A stretch of DNA of 34,336 bases from Ruminiclostridium sp. (GCA_017624025.1 JAGANY010000061.1:1-34336); one strand, 5' to 3'. Shown: positions 24,159 through 32,484, numbered from the stretch's first letter. Numbers and translations are program-made. The notes: a model not told the origin generated them from the sequence alone.

Positions 24159-25355
24159 TTATAGATATATATATCTGTACATTGTCTTTGCAACAGCTGC
24201 AAGAATATCAGTACCCTTTTCAATCTGTTCGTTGCTGGGAGTTGAATAGTTGATACGGAAAGAAAGAGTAGGCTGGCTTTCGTCAACAAGGAATGCGTTT
24301 CCGGGAACAACAGCAACCTTGTTTTCTACGGCCTTCTTACAGAAATAATTCATATCGCCTTCGGGTAATGTACCCCAGATAAATAAACCGCCGTCGGGTT
24401 CAGTAAACTTTATGGATGAAGGCATCTTATACTTTAAGCAGTTAAGCATAAGGTCACACTTCTTGCGGTAGATTTCCTGTAAGTTTTCGATATGTTCGGC
24501 AAAATTATGTCTTGTTACGAACTGGTGTACGATTCTCTGGGAAAGAATAGAGGTATGTACTGTGGAAACCTGCAAAGCACATATTGTCTTCTGGATAATG
24601 CTCTTTTCAGCACACATATAGCCGACACGAAGACCGGGAGCAAGAGTTTTCGAGAAGGTACCTGCATAGATAACGTGACCCTTTGTATCGAGAGAGCGGA
24701 TTGAGGGAATATCATCTCCTGCAAAGCGTAAATCTCCGTAAGGGTTGTCCTCGAGTACGAGAACATTGTACTTATATGCAAGCTCTAAGATTGCCTTTCT
24801 CTTTTCGAGAGAGGTTGTTATACCTGTAGGGTTCTGGAAGTTGGGGATTACATAGATGAAGGCTGTGCGGGGGTTCTTTCTGAGAGCGTCCTCGAGAGCC
24901 TCGATATTCATACCGTCATCATCCATAGGTACGCCTACAAGCTTTGAGTTATAGGAACGGAAAGCGTTGAGCGAACCGATAAAGCTCGGTGCTTCACAGA
25001 TAATAGCGTCTCCTTCGTTACAGATTACCTTAGCAGTCATTTCCATAACCTGCTGTGCACCTGCAGTAATAATTACATCATCATCATTCCAGTTGAACAT
25101 ACCCTTGGAATAAAGGTCGTCCTTTATCCAGTCGCGAAGAGGTGTATAGCCTTCGGAAACGGAGTACTGTAAAGCACCTACAGGGTCGTTTTCGAGTATT
25201 TCTGCTGTGAGCTCTCTTATTTTTTCAACAGGGAATGCTTCGGGAGCAGGATTTCCGCCTGCAAAGCTTATAACTGTGGGGTCAGCTGTGAATTTAAGGA
25301 TTTCACGGATAGCGGAAGGCTGTAAGCCCTGGATTCTGTAAGAAAATGCGTTCAT
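24159..25355 (-). CDS. PLP-dependent class I/II aminotransferase (LysN-like)
   Basis: Transfers amino groups between an amino acid and a 2-oxo acid, using pyridoxal phosphate in the cytoplasm. Of 398 residues, the fold-type I landmarks are FAGGNPAPE (32-40), LQYSVSEGY and ITAGAQQVMEM. Further ones are PNFQNPTG (171-178), EDNPYGDLRF and the Schiff-base lysine Lys236 in GTFSKTLAPGLRVG. The opening and the YS..EGY block match the group containing 2-aminoadipate and aromatic aminotransferases, without an N-terminal DNA-binding domain. The exact substrate cannot be read. It has its own promoter; the stop codon abuts a repeat element. Confidence 0.92.
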   Translation of the reverse strand: MNAFSYRIQGLQPSAIREILKFTADPTVISFAGGNPAPEAFPVEKIRELTAEILENDPVGALQYSVSEGYTPLRDWIKDDLYSKGMFNWNDDDVIITAGAQQVMEMTAKVICNEGDAIICEAPSFIGSLNAFRSYNSKLVGVPMDDDGMNIEALEDALRKNPRTAFIYVIPNFQNPTGITTSLEKRKAILELAYKYNVLVLEDNPYGDLRFAGDDIPSIRSLDTKGHVIYAGTFSKTLAPGLRVGYMCAEKSIIQKTICALQVSTVHTSILSQRIVHQFVTRHNFAEHIENLQEIYRKKCDLMLNCLKYKMPSSIKFTEPDGGLFIWGTLPEGDMNYFCKKAVENKVAVVPGNAFLVDESQPTLSFRINYSTPSNEQIEKGTDILAAVAKTMYRYIYL

Positions 25356-25407
25356 ATTATGTACCGTACCTTTCTTTTGTCATTATATTTTTCAAATAAT
25401 TAAGTTG

Positions 25408-25436
25408 ATTATACCACATTATATGACTTTTTTCAA
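25408..25436 (-). promoter_or_regulatory. Promoter of the aminotransferase gene
   Basis: TTGAAA (25436-25431), 17 bases, TATAAT (25413-25408) on the minus strand. It lies just after the phosphofructokinase terminator. Confidence 0.82.
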
Positions 25437-25445
25437 GTAGCAGGG

Positions 25446-25482
25446 TAAAAAATATGGAGCAAAACAAAGTTTTGCCCCATAT
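25446..25482 (-). terminator. Terminator of the phosphofructokinase gene
   Basis: On the minus strand ATATGGGGCAAAAC pairs with GTTTTGCTCCATAT (14 bp, one G-T) around a 3-base loop, followed by TTTTTT. The G-T pair exists only in minus-strand RNA, which supports this orientation. Confidence 0.93.
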
Positions 25483-25488
25483 CATAAA

Positions 25489-26709
25489 TTAACCTCTTAA
25501 AATTTCTTCTCTTATCTTAAAATGTGCGGGAAGGCCGTTTCTCTTCTCGATATTCATTTCGCCCTGGATAAGAGGCAGGAAGTACTTGTATGCATTTTCG
25601 TTTACGTCTGTGCCGTCGGCATTTATCCATTCGGCAGGGAACATTTTTTCCTTGTTCGCAACATCTCCTGCAGGAACGGAAACTATATCAACAACATAAG
25701 GAACGTCGCTTATTCTTCTGAATGCCATCATTTTTCCGCTTTCGCCCTTAAGAGCGGCTCTTACACCTGCCGCACCGATAGAAACGGATTCGTCAATATC
25801 TGTCTTTGAGCCGAGGTGCGAAGAACAACGCTGCATTACGTTAAGCTCGATAGAACGAACCTTACAGCCGATTTTATCTCTTACAAGGTTTTCGAGACGC
25901 TTGCCTACACCCGAAAGATACTTATGACCGAAATTATCGGTAGCTCCCGAGCGGAATTCGTCATCGCCAAGCTCCATACCTTCGGAAACAGCAATAATAA
26001 CAGCCTTGTGCTTAGCCTGTTCACGTCTTACGTCGGCTAAAAACTTTTCAGCATTGAACTTTGCTTCGGGCAAGTAAATGAGATGAGGAGCAGCCTCGCC
26101 GTTGGCTCTTAAAACACAGGTAGAAGCTGTGAGCCAGCCCGCATTTCTTCCCATAATCTCAACAATTGTTACGGATTCGATACTATATACGAGGCTGTCA
26201 CGGATAATTTCCTGTACAGTAGTAGCAGTATATTTTGCTGCAGAACCGAAGCCCGGAGTATGGTCGGTACAGCAAAGGTCGTTGTCGATAGTCTTCGGGA
26301 TACCGATAATCTTAATATCGTAGCCGTTCTTTTCAGCGTACTTCGAAAGCTTGTCAACAGTATCCATAGAGTCGTTACCGCCGATATAGAAGAACGCCTT
26401 TATATCGTGCTTATCTAAACAGCTCATTATCTTTTCATAAACCTCGCCTGCTTCGTCGGGGTCGGGAAGCTTATAACGGCAGGAACCGAGAACTGTTGAA
26501 GGAGTCTGTTTTAAAAGCTCAATATCCTCGTTTGTTCTTATCATAGTCTTAAGATTGATAAGGTTATCCTTTATGATACCCTCGATACCGTTTATTGAAC
26601 CGAAAACGGCGTCAATCTCGGGTGTTTTTAATGCCTGGCTGAAAACGCCGACTAATGACGCATTTATCGCACAGGTAGGACCGCCCGACTGGGCAACTGC
26701 AATATTCAT
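25489..26709 (-). CDS. 6-phosphofructokinase, pyrophosphate-dependent type
   Basis: Phosphorylates fructose-6-phosphate in glycolysis. Of 406 residues, the family blocks SGGPTCAIN, GSINGIEG, VEIMGRNAGWL, DNFGHKYLSG and the later LGxxQRxSS-like NVMQRCSSHLG are present. PKTIDND (Lys139) and Asp113 in GGNDS are the two positions that distinguish PPi-dependent from ATP-dependent enzymes, so PPi is the likely phosphoryl donor. The first acidic residue of the usual GGDDS is Asn112 here. The frame opens 16 codons upstream, but AGGAGG nine bases before the ATG at 26709 marks the start. It is monocistronic with a strong terminator. An AATTGT/ACAATT inverted repeat sits in the upstream region (26796-26811). 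Confidence 0.93.
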   Translation of the reverse strand: MNIAVAQSGGPTCAINASLVGVFSQALKTPEIDAVFGSINGIEGIIKDNLINLKTMIRTNEDIELLKQTPSTVLGSCRYKLPDPDEAGEVYEKIMSCLDKHDIKAFFYIGGNDSMDTVDKLSKYAEKNGYDIKIIGIPKTIDNDLCCTDHTPGFGSAAKYTATTVQEIIRDSLVYSIESVTIVEIMGRNAGWLTASTCVLRANGEAAPHLIYLPEAKFNAEKFLADVRREQAKHKAVIIAVSEGMELGDDEFRSGATDNFGHKYLSGVGKRLENLVRDKIGCKVRSIELNVMQRCSSHLGSKTDIDESVSIGAAGVRAALKGESGKMMAFRRISDVPYVVDIVSVPAGDVANKEKMFPAEWINADGTDVNENAYKYFLPLIQGEMNIEKRNGLPAHFKIREEILRG

Positions 26710-26900
26710 AGGGGAAAGCCTCCTAAATTTAATCATTATTATAATATTATCATACAAAAGACAAAAAAATCTATGCTTTTTTTACAAATTCCACGAATTG
26801 TCCATACAATTTTTTTATTAATCGTTTTCATTTTACGTTTTACATAAAACCCCGATTAGTTTATTAATTAACACTGCTTCTGTTTAGGCAATAAACAAAA

Positions 26901-26923
26901 AAGCAGTGCTATAAAGCACCGCT
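26901..26923 (-). terminator. Terminator hairpin, direct-repeat copy A
   Basis: On the minus strand AGCGGTGCT/AGCACTGCT (9 bp, one G-U) closes a short loop and is followed by TTTTTTG. The same 23 bases occur at 27146-27168 without the U-tract. Transcription from the upstream ECF/kinase operon would end here. Confidence 0.8.
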
Positions 26924-27145
26924 CAGCTTATCGAAAAAGTCTTTCTGATGAAAAATTAATGATGAAGGATGAAGGATTGTTGTGTCTGCCTGCAGGCAGA
27001 CGGATATAAAATAAGCCCTTAAGTCGGAATTCCTTTTTCAGCCGATTTTTAATCCATCCGTCGCAGACGGATACCTTAATCATTCATTATTCATTTTTCA
27101 TCATTCATCAATTTTACGTCATTGTACGAGTTTATCGACAGTCTG
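26924..27145. mobile_element. MITE-like noncoding block between direct repeats
   Basis: 222 bases lie between two copies of a 23-base direct repeat. The block contains an 18-base perfect palindrome (26984-27001, GTCTGCC/GGCAGAC core). A second hairpin, ATCCGTC-GCA-GACGGAT, is at 27056-27072. Flanking ATGAA/TTCAT-rich arms run opposite ways (GATGAAAAATTAATGATGAA at 26948-26967, TTCATTATTCATTTTTCATC at 27083-27102). The right half matches the repeat at 24093-24158. No coding frame can be supported. Interpretation as an inserted miniature element is inference. Confidence 0.55.
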
Positions 27146-27168
27146 AAGCAGTGCTATAAAGCACCGCT
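27146..27168 (-). repeat. Direct-repeat copy B over the kinase stop codon
   Basis: The same 23 bases as at 26901-26923. This copy spans the last codons and the TAG stop of the kinase gene (27156-27154) and has no U-tract behind it. Confidence 0.9.
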
Positions 27169-27738
27169 TTCCGTTGTATCGATTATAACATCCGCCTTTT
27201 TAGCTACCGAAAAAGCTTCGAAATACGCATTTTCCTTGGGTATCCATTCGTTTATAAAACGGGAAAAGAGCCTTTCGTTGCGGTTTCTTAGCCTGTTGTG
27301 AATTATCGTTTTTTCCGCTGTAAGAAAAACCGAAAAATCATAGTATTTTCCGAAACAGGGATGAAGCGAATAAGAACCCTCGACTATAATTACCCTTTCC
27401 ATTTTCACAGGAATTTTCTCTCCGAGGCTTCCTCTTCCGCAGTCATAGGGCGTATAATAAAAATCAACGCCTTTTCCGAGAGAAGCTGTGACTTCCTCTT
27501 TAAACCGCTCATAATCTATGTTTCCGCCGACTTCCGAAAGACGTTCTTCTGTTCTTTGTTCGGGACGGAGAAAAAAGTCATCGGTATGAATAACGGGACA
27601 GGAAAAATGCTCCGAAACCGCCCTTGCGAGAGTTGTTTTCCCCGAACCGCAGTTCCCGTCTATTGCGACTATTACCCGTTCCTTTTCCGAAAGAAGCTTT
27701 TCGATATAGCCTGTAAGCTTTTCTATGTTATTTCGCAT
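27154..27738 (-). CDS. Uridine-kinase-like P-loop kinase
   Basis: A 194-residue cytoplasmic kinase of the uridine kinase / phosphoribulokinase / type I pantothenate kinase fold. The Walker A loop is GNCGSGKTT (28-36). HTDDFF is the substrate-side acidic motif, IIVEGSYSLHP the Walker B-like strand, and RLRNRNERLFSRF the lid-like basic segment. The substrate is unknown. The ATG at 27738 overlaps the end of the ECF S-component gene by 11 bases, so both are made together. This suggests the kinase acts on what the transporter imports. The frame is open upstream inside the S-component gene, but the coupling favours this start. Its last codons lie in a direct repeat. Confidence 0.85.
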   Translation of the reverse strand: MRNNIEKLTGYIEKLLSEKERVIVAIDGNCGSGKTTLARAVSEHFSCPVIHTDDFFLRPEQRTEERLSEVGGNIDYERFKEEVTASLGKGVDFYYTPYDCGRGSLGEKIPVKMERVIIVEGSYSLHPCFGKYYDFSVFLTAEKTIIHNRLRNRNERLFSRFINEWIPKENAYFEAFSVAKKADVIIDTTESGAL

Positions 27739-28303
27739 CTGCTTTCTCTCCGTGATGACAATGCCTGTTGTTTCTGAAGGGGACAAGGTGCGTTTTGTGC
27801 AGAGCAAGCATTATCGCCGGTATAAGCACAAGCTGGAGTATTATTCCGGGAATCGCATTCAAAAATGCACCCGAAAGGAATGCTCCGAAAGTAAAACGGT
27901 TCTCGCCAAAGCCCAGTAAAACCGTCTGTACAATGCCCCATACTACCCTTCCGCCTATCATAGCCATTACAAGACAGCGGAAAAGCGAGCGTACACACTG
28001 CCAGCGTGCATTGGTAAACAGAAAGCCTGCTAAAAAGCCGTATGTTCCAAGCTCAAACGCCATAGATACCGCATTCGGGAAAAACACAGGCATACTAAAG
28101 AGCATTGAACGCATAAGAGGCATTATAAAGCCTACGGAAAGTCCGTACCAGGGTCCGCAGATAAATCCGCAAAGAAGCACGGGAATATGCATAGGAAGAA
28201 GCATATTTCCTATCTGCTGAAGCTGACCCGTAAGAAACGGAAGCACAAGCCCCAATGCCAGAAGCATAGCCGATATTACAAGTTTTTTAAGATTACTTTT
28301 CAT
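27728..28303 (-). CDS. ECF transporter S component
   Basis: A substrate-binding membrane subunit for an energy-coupling-factor (group II) vitamin or nutrient importer. Its 191 residues form about six hydrophobic segments. They begin with KLVISAMLLALGLVLPFLTG, followed by MLLPMHIPVLLCGFICGPWYG, a block typical of the ECF_trnsprt family. The tail is hydrophilic and His-rich (NNRHCHHGEKADAK) and partly encoded in the overlap with the kinase gene. The shared ATPase and T subunits are not in this window. The substrate cannot be deduced; neighbouring genes hint at a phosphorylatable compound. Confidence 0.88.
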   Translation of the reverse strand: MKSNLKKLVISAMLLALGLVLPFLTGQLQQIGNMLLPMHIPVLLCGFICGPWYGLSVGFIMPLMRSMLFSMPVFFPNAVSMAFELGTYGFLAGFLFTNARWQCVRSLFRCLVMAMIGGRVVWGIVQTVLLGFGENRFTFGAFLSGAFLNAIPGIILQLVLIPAIMLALHKTHLVPFRNNRHCHHGEKADAK

Positions 28304-28331
28304 ATTTTCACCATTAATAATTTTTCAATCC

Positions 28332-28682
28332 TCAATCCCAGTCGGGCTCGTCGCTCCGTTCCTCAAAAATCTTTTCCATCGTCATTTTCTCAAGAACCTC
28401 CTCAAGGTCCCACATAGCAAACCAATCGGAGTAGCATACTCCGTAAACGAAACGGCCTGTCTGTACATCGTATGAGGTCTCGTATTTGCCTGTCCAGTCG
28501 TTTTTATAGTCCTTATGACTCCAATATTTCACCTCGAGAAAAATACCTTTCCAATCCTCAATGTAATCACGCAAATCCTTATACTCGATTTCATCATATT
28601 TTCCGAGAACAAAATGCTCCATATCCTTTCGGTACTCGGGCTTTATAATAAGCTCGCCTACCTTCGCGACCTCATCGCTCAT
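28332..28682 (-). CDS. Hypothetical protein of 116 residues
   Basis: Not recognised. It is soluble, highly acidic and aromatic-rich (EYRKDMEHFVLGKYDEIEY, VKYWSHKDYKNDW, YSDWFAMWDLEE), with no signal or membrane segment. It is clearly translated: AGGAGG lies just before the ATG at 28682 and overlaps the end of the serine hydrolase gene. The S-component gene follows after 28 bases, so it belongs to the five-gene operon. A small alpha/beta fold is plausible from the alternating hydrophobic pattern. Confidence 0.8.
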   Translation of the reverse strand: MSDEVAKVGELIIKPEYRKDMEHFVLGKYDEIEYKDLRDYIEDWKGIFLEVKYWSHKDYKNDWTGKYETSYDVQTGRFVYGVCYSDWFAMWDLEEVLEKMTMEKIFEERSDEPDWD

Positions 28683-28691
28683 ATATACCTC

Positions 28692-29867
28692 CTATACAAG
28701 CTCGCTCATAACAGCATTTTTAAGCTTTCTTACGAGAGTTCCCGCCTTACCGACGCCTACCTGCTGAACGCCCATAAGTAAGGTTATACCGTGCTTCGGC
28801 TCATTGGAGAAAAACGTTCCGAGCCAGCCGTCCCAGCCGTATTCCCCCTCCGAGGAGAAAAGCGAGGTTTCGCTTTCGTTACGGCATATACGGCAGAAAT
28901 TGCCATAGGTATATCCGCTCATCCAGTCCCACCACTGATGGAACTGCCAGAGCTTCTCTTCGGGAAGTCCTCCGCCTGTAAGATACCTTACCGCATATTC
29001 GGGCATAATTCGTGTTCCTTTATATTCTCCGCCGTTTATAAGCATCTGTGCAAAGCGTGAATAATCGTCAAGGGTAGAACAAAGACCTGCTCCGCCCGAC
29101 TCGAAAACAGGCGGAATATCTCTCTCGTAACGCATTCCGAGATGATTTGTGATACATTCGTAAAGTCCGTTTTCGCCGTAATTGTATATTTTCGCAAGAC
29201 GATGCTGTTTTTCCTTCGGAACATAGAAATCCGTATCCTCCATACCGAGAGGGATAAAGAAATTCTCCTTAAGAAACTCGCTGAATTTCATTCCCGAAAC
29301 TCTCTCTATAAGCGCACCCGCAATATCTGCCGAGCTTCCGTACATAAACCGCTCCCCCGGCTCAAAGCAAAGGTCATTCTTCGCTGTCATTTCCGAAAAC
29401 TCTTTTGTTGTAACGGGATTATCGCTGTAAAGACGCTGTTCGATATTCCAGAACACACCGCCTGCCTGTTTTCCGCCCTCTGTGCTGTCGTCGGGATAAG
29501 GAAGCCCCGAGGTCATATTGAGCAAGTCCTTTACGGTAATACGTCTGTTCGCCTTAAAGCGTTTACCGTCCTTATTTACGTACTGTTCGGAGAATTCGGG
29601 AAGATAGTCGGCTATGTCTGCTGAAAGGTCGATTACTCCCCTTGACGCAAGAAGCACCGTCGCTGTCGCTGTGACGGGCTTGGTCTGTGAATAAAGGCGG
29701 AAAATCGTATCACGGCTCATAGGAACCTTGTTTTCAATATCACGGTATCCGCATTCCGAATAAACGGCTGTTTTGCCATCCTTTATGACGAGAAGGTTTG
29801 TCCCTGCAACATCTCCCTCGTTTACCGCCTTTTCAATTATATCGTATGTTTTTTTATATAAGCTCAT
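28692..29867 (-). CDS. Beta-lactamase-related serine hydrolase (class C fold)
   Basis: A 391-residue penicillin-binding/esterase-like enzyme. The active-site SxxK is SQTK (Ser60, Lys63 from the chosen start). The Tyr motif is YGS, in FMYGSSADIAG, and the third motif is replaced by a GWDGWLGT segment, as in many esterase-type relatives. No signal peptide is visible, so an intracellular esterase, amidase or peptidase role is more likely than antibiotic resistance. The frame can be read from a TTG at 29876. The ATG at 29867, one base after the preceding stop codon (TAATATG), fits translational coupling better. Confidence 0.88.
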   Translation of the reverse strand: MSLYKKTYDIIEKAVNEGDVAGTNLLVIKDGKTAVYSECGYRDIENKVPMSRDTIFRLYSQTKPVTATATVLLASRGVIDLSADIADYLPEFSEQYVNKDGKRFKANRRITVKDLLNMTSGLPYPDDSTEGGKQAGGVFWNIEQRLYSDNPVTTKEFSEMTAKNDLCFEPGERFMYGSSADIAGALIERVSGMKFSEFLKENFFIPLGMEDTDFYVPKEKQHRLAKIYNYGENGLYECITNHLGMRYERDIPPVFESGGAGLCSTLDDYSRFAQMLINGGEYKGTRIMPEYAVRYLTGGGLPEEKLWQFHQWWDWMSGYTYGNFCRICRNESETSLFSSEGEYGWDGWLGTFFSNEPKHGITLLMGVQQVGVGKAGTLVRKLKNAVMSELV

Positions 29868-29868
29868 A

Positions 29869-30834
29869 TTACTCAAAGGGGTAGCGTATGCCCCATTCTC
29901 CTCTTAATTCATCCATTATCCTAAGAACACGCATAGTCTCGCTGTGTGGCATTTCAAAACACTCTGTCCTGCCCTCTGATATTGCTTTAAAGGAAGCGAT
30001 GATTTCGTATTCATAACCTGTTATCTGTGGCGGTGTTTTGTATTCGGTAACCGTTCCGTCATTAAGAAATACCTTTATACCCTCACAGTTATTGATGTTA
30101 TAAAACTCGATTTTGCCCTTGCTTCCGTAAACAACGCCGAGATTGCCTGTATTCGAGTTCATATTGCTGTGTAAAACAGCGGTTTTACCGTCCTTGAAGG
30201 TCATTAAAAGGCTGTTGTGCATATCAACGCCGTACTCGTTCTTTGTACAGGTCGATTTTATATCCATAACCTCAGTACCAAATACCATAAACGCAAAATT
30301 AATCGTATATACTCCGAGGTCGAGTAAAGCTCCGCCTGCAAGCTCGGGCTTTTTAAGACGCTCTATGTCCGCAATCGCATATCCGAGGTTAGCTGTAAGA
30401 GAGGATATTTCACCGATAACTCCGCTTTTTACTATCTCGTCGAGAGTAAAACGCATAGGAAGAAATCTCGTCCACATAGCTTCAGTTATAAAAACGCCCT
30501 TTTCTTCCGCAAGCTTAAACACCCTTTCAGCCTGCTTTGCGTTGGCTGTAAAGGGCTTTTCACAAATATCGTTTCTTCCGTTTTCGATACAAAGGATACA
30601 GTCCTCATAATGTCTCGAATGAGGGGTTGCAATATAAATAAGGTCTAAGCTTTCGTCCTTTGCAAGCTCCTCGTAGCTTCCGTAATATACAGGTACAGAA
30701 AACTCATCAGCAAAGGTCTTTGCTCGCTCCGAATCTCTCGAAGCAACAGCCTTAAGGGTAACATTTTCAATGCCCTTAACCGTCCTTGCCATAGTCCTTG
30801 CAATCTTACCTGCTCCTAAAATACCCAAATTCAT
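29869..30834 (-). CDS. Gfo/Idh/MocA-family oxidoreductase
   Basis: An NAD(P)-dependent dehydrogenase of 321 residues, typically acting on sugars, inositols or their derivatives. The Rossmann motif is LGILGAGKIARTMA and the family signature is CEKPF. EAMWTRFLP and the GGALLDLGVY block match the dihydrodiol/1,5-anhydro-fructose-type subgroup. Substrate not resolved. It is the first gene of a five-gene operon driven from the promoter at 30865-30893, and is divergent from the GH43 gene. Confidence 0.93.
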   Translation of the reverse strand: MNLGILGAGKIARTMARTVKGIENVTLKAVASRDSERAKTFADEFSVPVYYGSYEELAKDESLDLIYIATPHSRHYEDCILCIENGRNDICEKPFTANAKQAERVFKLAEEKGVFITEAMWTRFLPMRFTLDEIVKSGVIGEISSLTANLGYAIADIERLKKPELAGGALLDLGVYTINFAFMVFGTEVMDIKSTCTKNEYGVDMHNSLLMTFKDGKTAVLHSNMNSNTGNLGVVYGSKGKIEFYNINNCEGIKVFLNDGTVTEYKTPPQITGYEYEIIASFKAISEGRTECFEMPHSETMRVLRIMDELRGEWGIRYPFE

Positions 30835-30864
30835 ATCATAACCGCCTTTCAGATTATTTTCTTC

Positions 30865-30893
30865 AGTATAGCATACCGAAGTGCATATTGCAA
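30865..30893 (-). promoter_or_regulatory. Promoter of the oxidoreductase operon
   Basis: TTGCAA (30893-30888), 17 bases, TATACT (30870-30865) on the minus strand, about 30 bases before the ATG. Confidence 0.75.
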
Positions 30894-30942
30894 GAATTTT
30901 TTAAGCCTGTCACAAAAATACTGTTTTTTGGCGTTAATATCG

Positions 30943-30971
30943 TTGAATAAGACAGAAAAAGATGCTATACT
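30943..30971 (+). promoter_or_regulatory. Promoter of the GH43 gene
   Basis: TTGAAT (30943-30948), 17 bases, TATACT (30966-30971). It is divergent from the oxidoreductase promoter, whose -35 lies 50 bases away, leaving room for a shared regulator. Confidence 0.75.
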
Positions 30972-31002
30972 TTTTTAAAAATACAGCGAAAGGAAAAACG
31001 AA

Positions 31003-32484
31003 ATGAAATACACCAACCCTGTTCTCAAAGGCTTTTATCCCGACCCGAGCGTATGCTTTGCAAAGGGAAAGTTCTATATGGTAAACAGCTCCTTCCAGTA
31101 TTTCCCCGGCGTACCCCTTTTCGAAAGCGACGACCTCGTAAACTGGAAGCAGATAGGCCACGTTCTTACAAGAAAATCACAGGTTGAGCTTGAGAAAATA
31201 AACAGCTCCGGCGGTGTTTTTGCTCCGACCATAAGATACCACGACGGACGCTTTTATATGGTTACAACCAACGACACCACACACCGCAATTTCTACGTTT
31301 ATACCGACGATATTTACGGCGAATGGTCAGAGCCCATAACCGTTGACCAGGGCGGTATCGACCCCTCTCTTCTTTTCGACAACGGACACGTTTATTTTAT
31401 AAGCAACGGTGCCGATGACGAGGGCAAGGGCGGTGTTATCCAGTGTGAAATAAATATTGAAACAGGCGAAAAGCTCTCAAAAAGCAAATGCATCTGGCAA
31501 GGCACAGGCGGACGCTATCTCGAAAGCCCCCACATGTATAAAATCGGGGACGAATACTATCTTATGGCAGCAGAAGGCGGTACCGAATACGGTCACATGA
31601 TTACCTACGCACGTTCAGAGTCTGTATGGGGACCCTTTGAAAGCTACCCGAAAAATCCTGTTCTTACGAACCGAAACAAAGCCCCCTATATCATCCAGGG
31701 CATAGGTCACGGCGACCTCATCCAGAACAAAAACGGAGACTGGTTTATCCTCTGCCTCGGCTTCCGACAGATACACCAGTGGATGACATACCACCACCTC
31801 GGAAGAGAGGTTTTCCTTACTCCTGTTAAATTCGGCAAGGACGGCTGGTTTACAGCAGGAAAGGACGGCACTACCGATTTTGAATACGAAATAAAGGGTG
31901 ATTTTGAGCAAACCGAAAAAACGCACTATACTTTTGAAAACACAGACAAAAGTATCGACTGGTGCTTTTTAAGGCATCCCGTAACAGAAAACTATGACCT
32001 TACCCCCGAACGCTTTATCCTTAAAGGCACAGATATTACTCTCGATATGGTCGATACTCCTACCTTTGTCGGCATCCGTCAGCGTGATTTTGATATGGAG
32101 CTTTCGGTAAATGCTGATGTAAACGGAGGCGAGGGCGGTGTAACGCTTTATATGTGCGAAAGCGAGCATTACGATATTGCAATCAGAAAAGGCGAAAACG
32201 GCTTCGAGGCAGTTTTAAAGCTCAACATAGGCAACATAAAGCATACAGAAAAGGTTATTCCCCTTAAATCCGGCAACGCAAAGCTTATCATTACCTCCGA
32301 CAGTCAGATATATAAATTCTTCGTTAAAGACGGCACAGAAACCTATTCGTTAGGCTATGCATTTTCCAAATATCTGTCCAGCGAAGTAGCCGGAGGATTC
32401 ACAGGAGTTATTGTCGGTCTTTATGCGGTTGGAAACGATACCACAACTTTTACTGATTTTGACATAAAACACGGCAAAAACTAA
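31003..32484 (+). CDS. GH43 beta-xylosidase / arabinofuranosidase-like glycosidase
   Basis: Probably removes xylose or arabinose from xylan-derived oligosaccharides in the cytoplasm; no signal peptide is present. Of 493 residues, the five-bladed propeller carries Asp14 (FYPDPSV), Asp120 (GIDPS) and Glu174 (YLESPHMYK) as base, pKa modulator and acid. A C-terminal beta-sandwich (about 305-493) is of the kind found in GH43 xylosidases. GHGDLIQNKNGDWFI and YHHLGREVFLTPV are subfamily-typical. It is monocistronic with a -10 TATACT promoter and AAAGGA before the ATG. Exact sugar specificity cannot be read. Confidence 0.93.
   Translation: MKYTNPVLKGFYPDPSVCFAKGKFYMVNSSFQYFPGVPLFESDDLVNWKQIGHVLTRKSQVELEKINSSGGVFAPTIRYHDGRFYMVTTNDTTHRNFYVYTDDIYGEWSEPITVDQGGIDPSLLFDNGHVYFISNGADDEGKGGVIQCEINIETGEKLSKSKCIWQGTGGRYLESPHMYKIGDEYYLMAAEGGTEYGHMITYARSESVWGPFESYPKNPVLTNRNKAPYIIQGIGHGDLIQNKNGDWFILCLGFRQIHQWMTYHHLGREVFLTPVKFGKDGWFTAGKDGTTDFEYEIKGDFEQTEKTHYTFENTDKSIDWCFLRHPVTENYDLTPERFILKGTDITLDMVDTPTFVGIRQRDFDMELSVNADVNGGEGGVTLYMCESEHYDIAIRKGENGFEAVLKLNIGNIKHTEKVIPLKSGNAKLIITSDSQIYKFFVKDGTETYSLGYAFSKYLSSEVAGGFTGVIVGLYAVGNDTTTFTDFDIKHGKN

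Noticed and set aside
27768..28220. 150-codon plus-strand open frame opposite the ECF S component
   Set aside because: It is antisense to a clear membrane protein; its basic, proline-rich composition is what a reversed hydrophobic gene gives.
28692..29867. Antibiotic-resistance beta-lactamase
   Set aside because: There is no export signal, the third active-site motif is of esterase type, and it lies inside a metabolic-looking operon. General serine hydrolase is the safer call.
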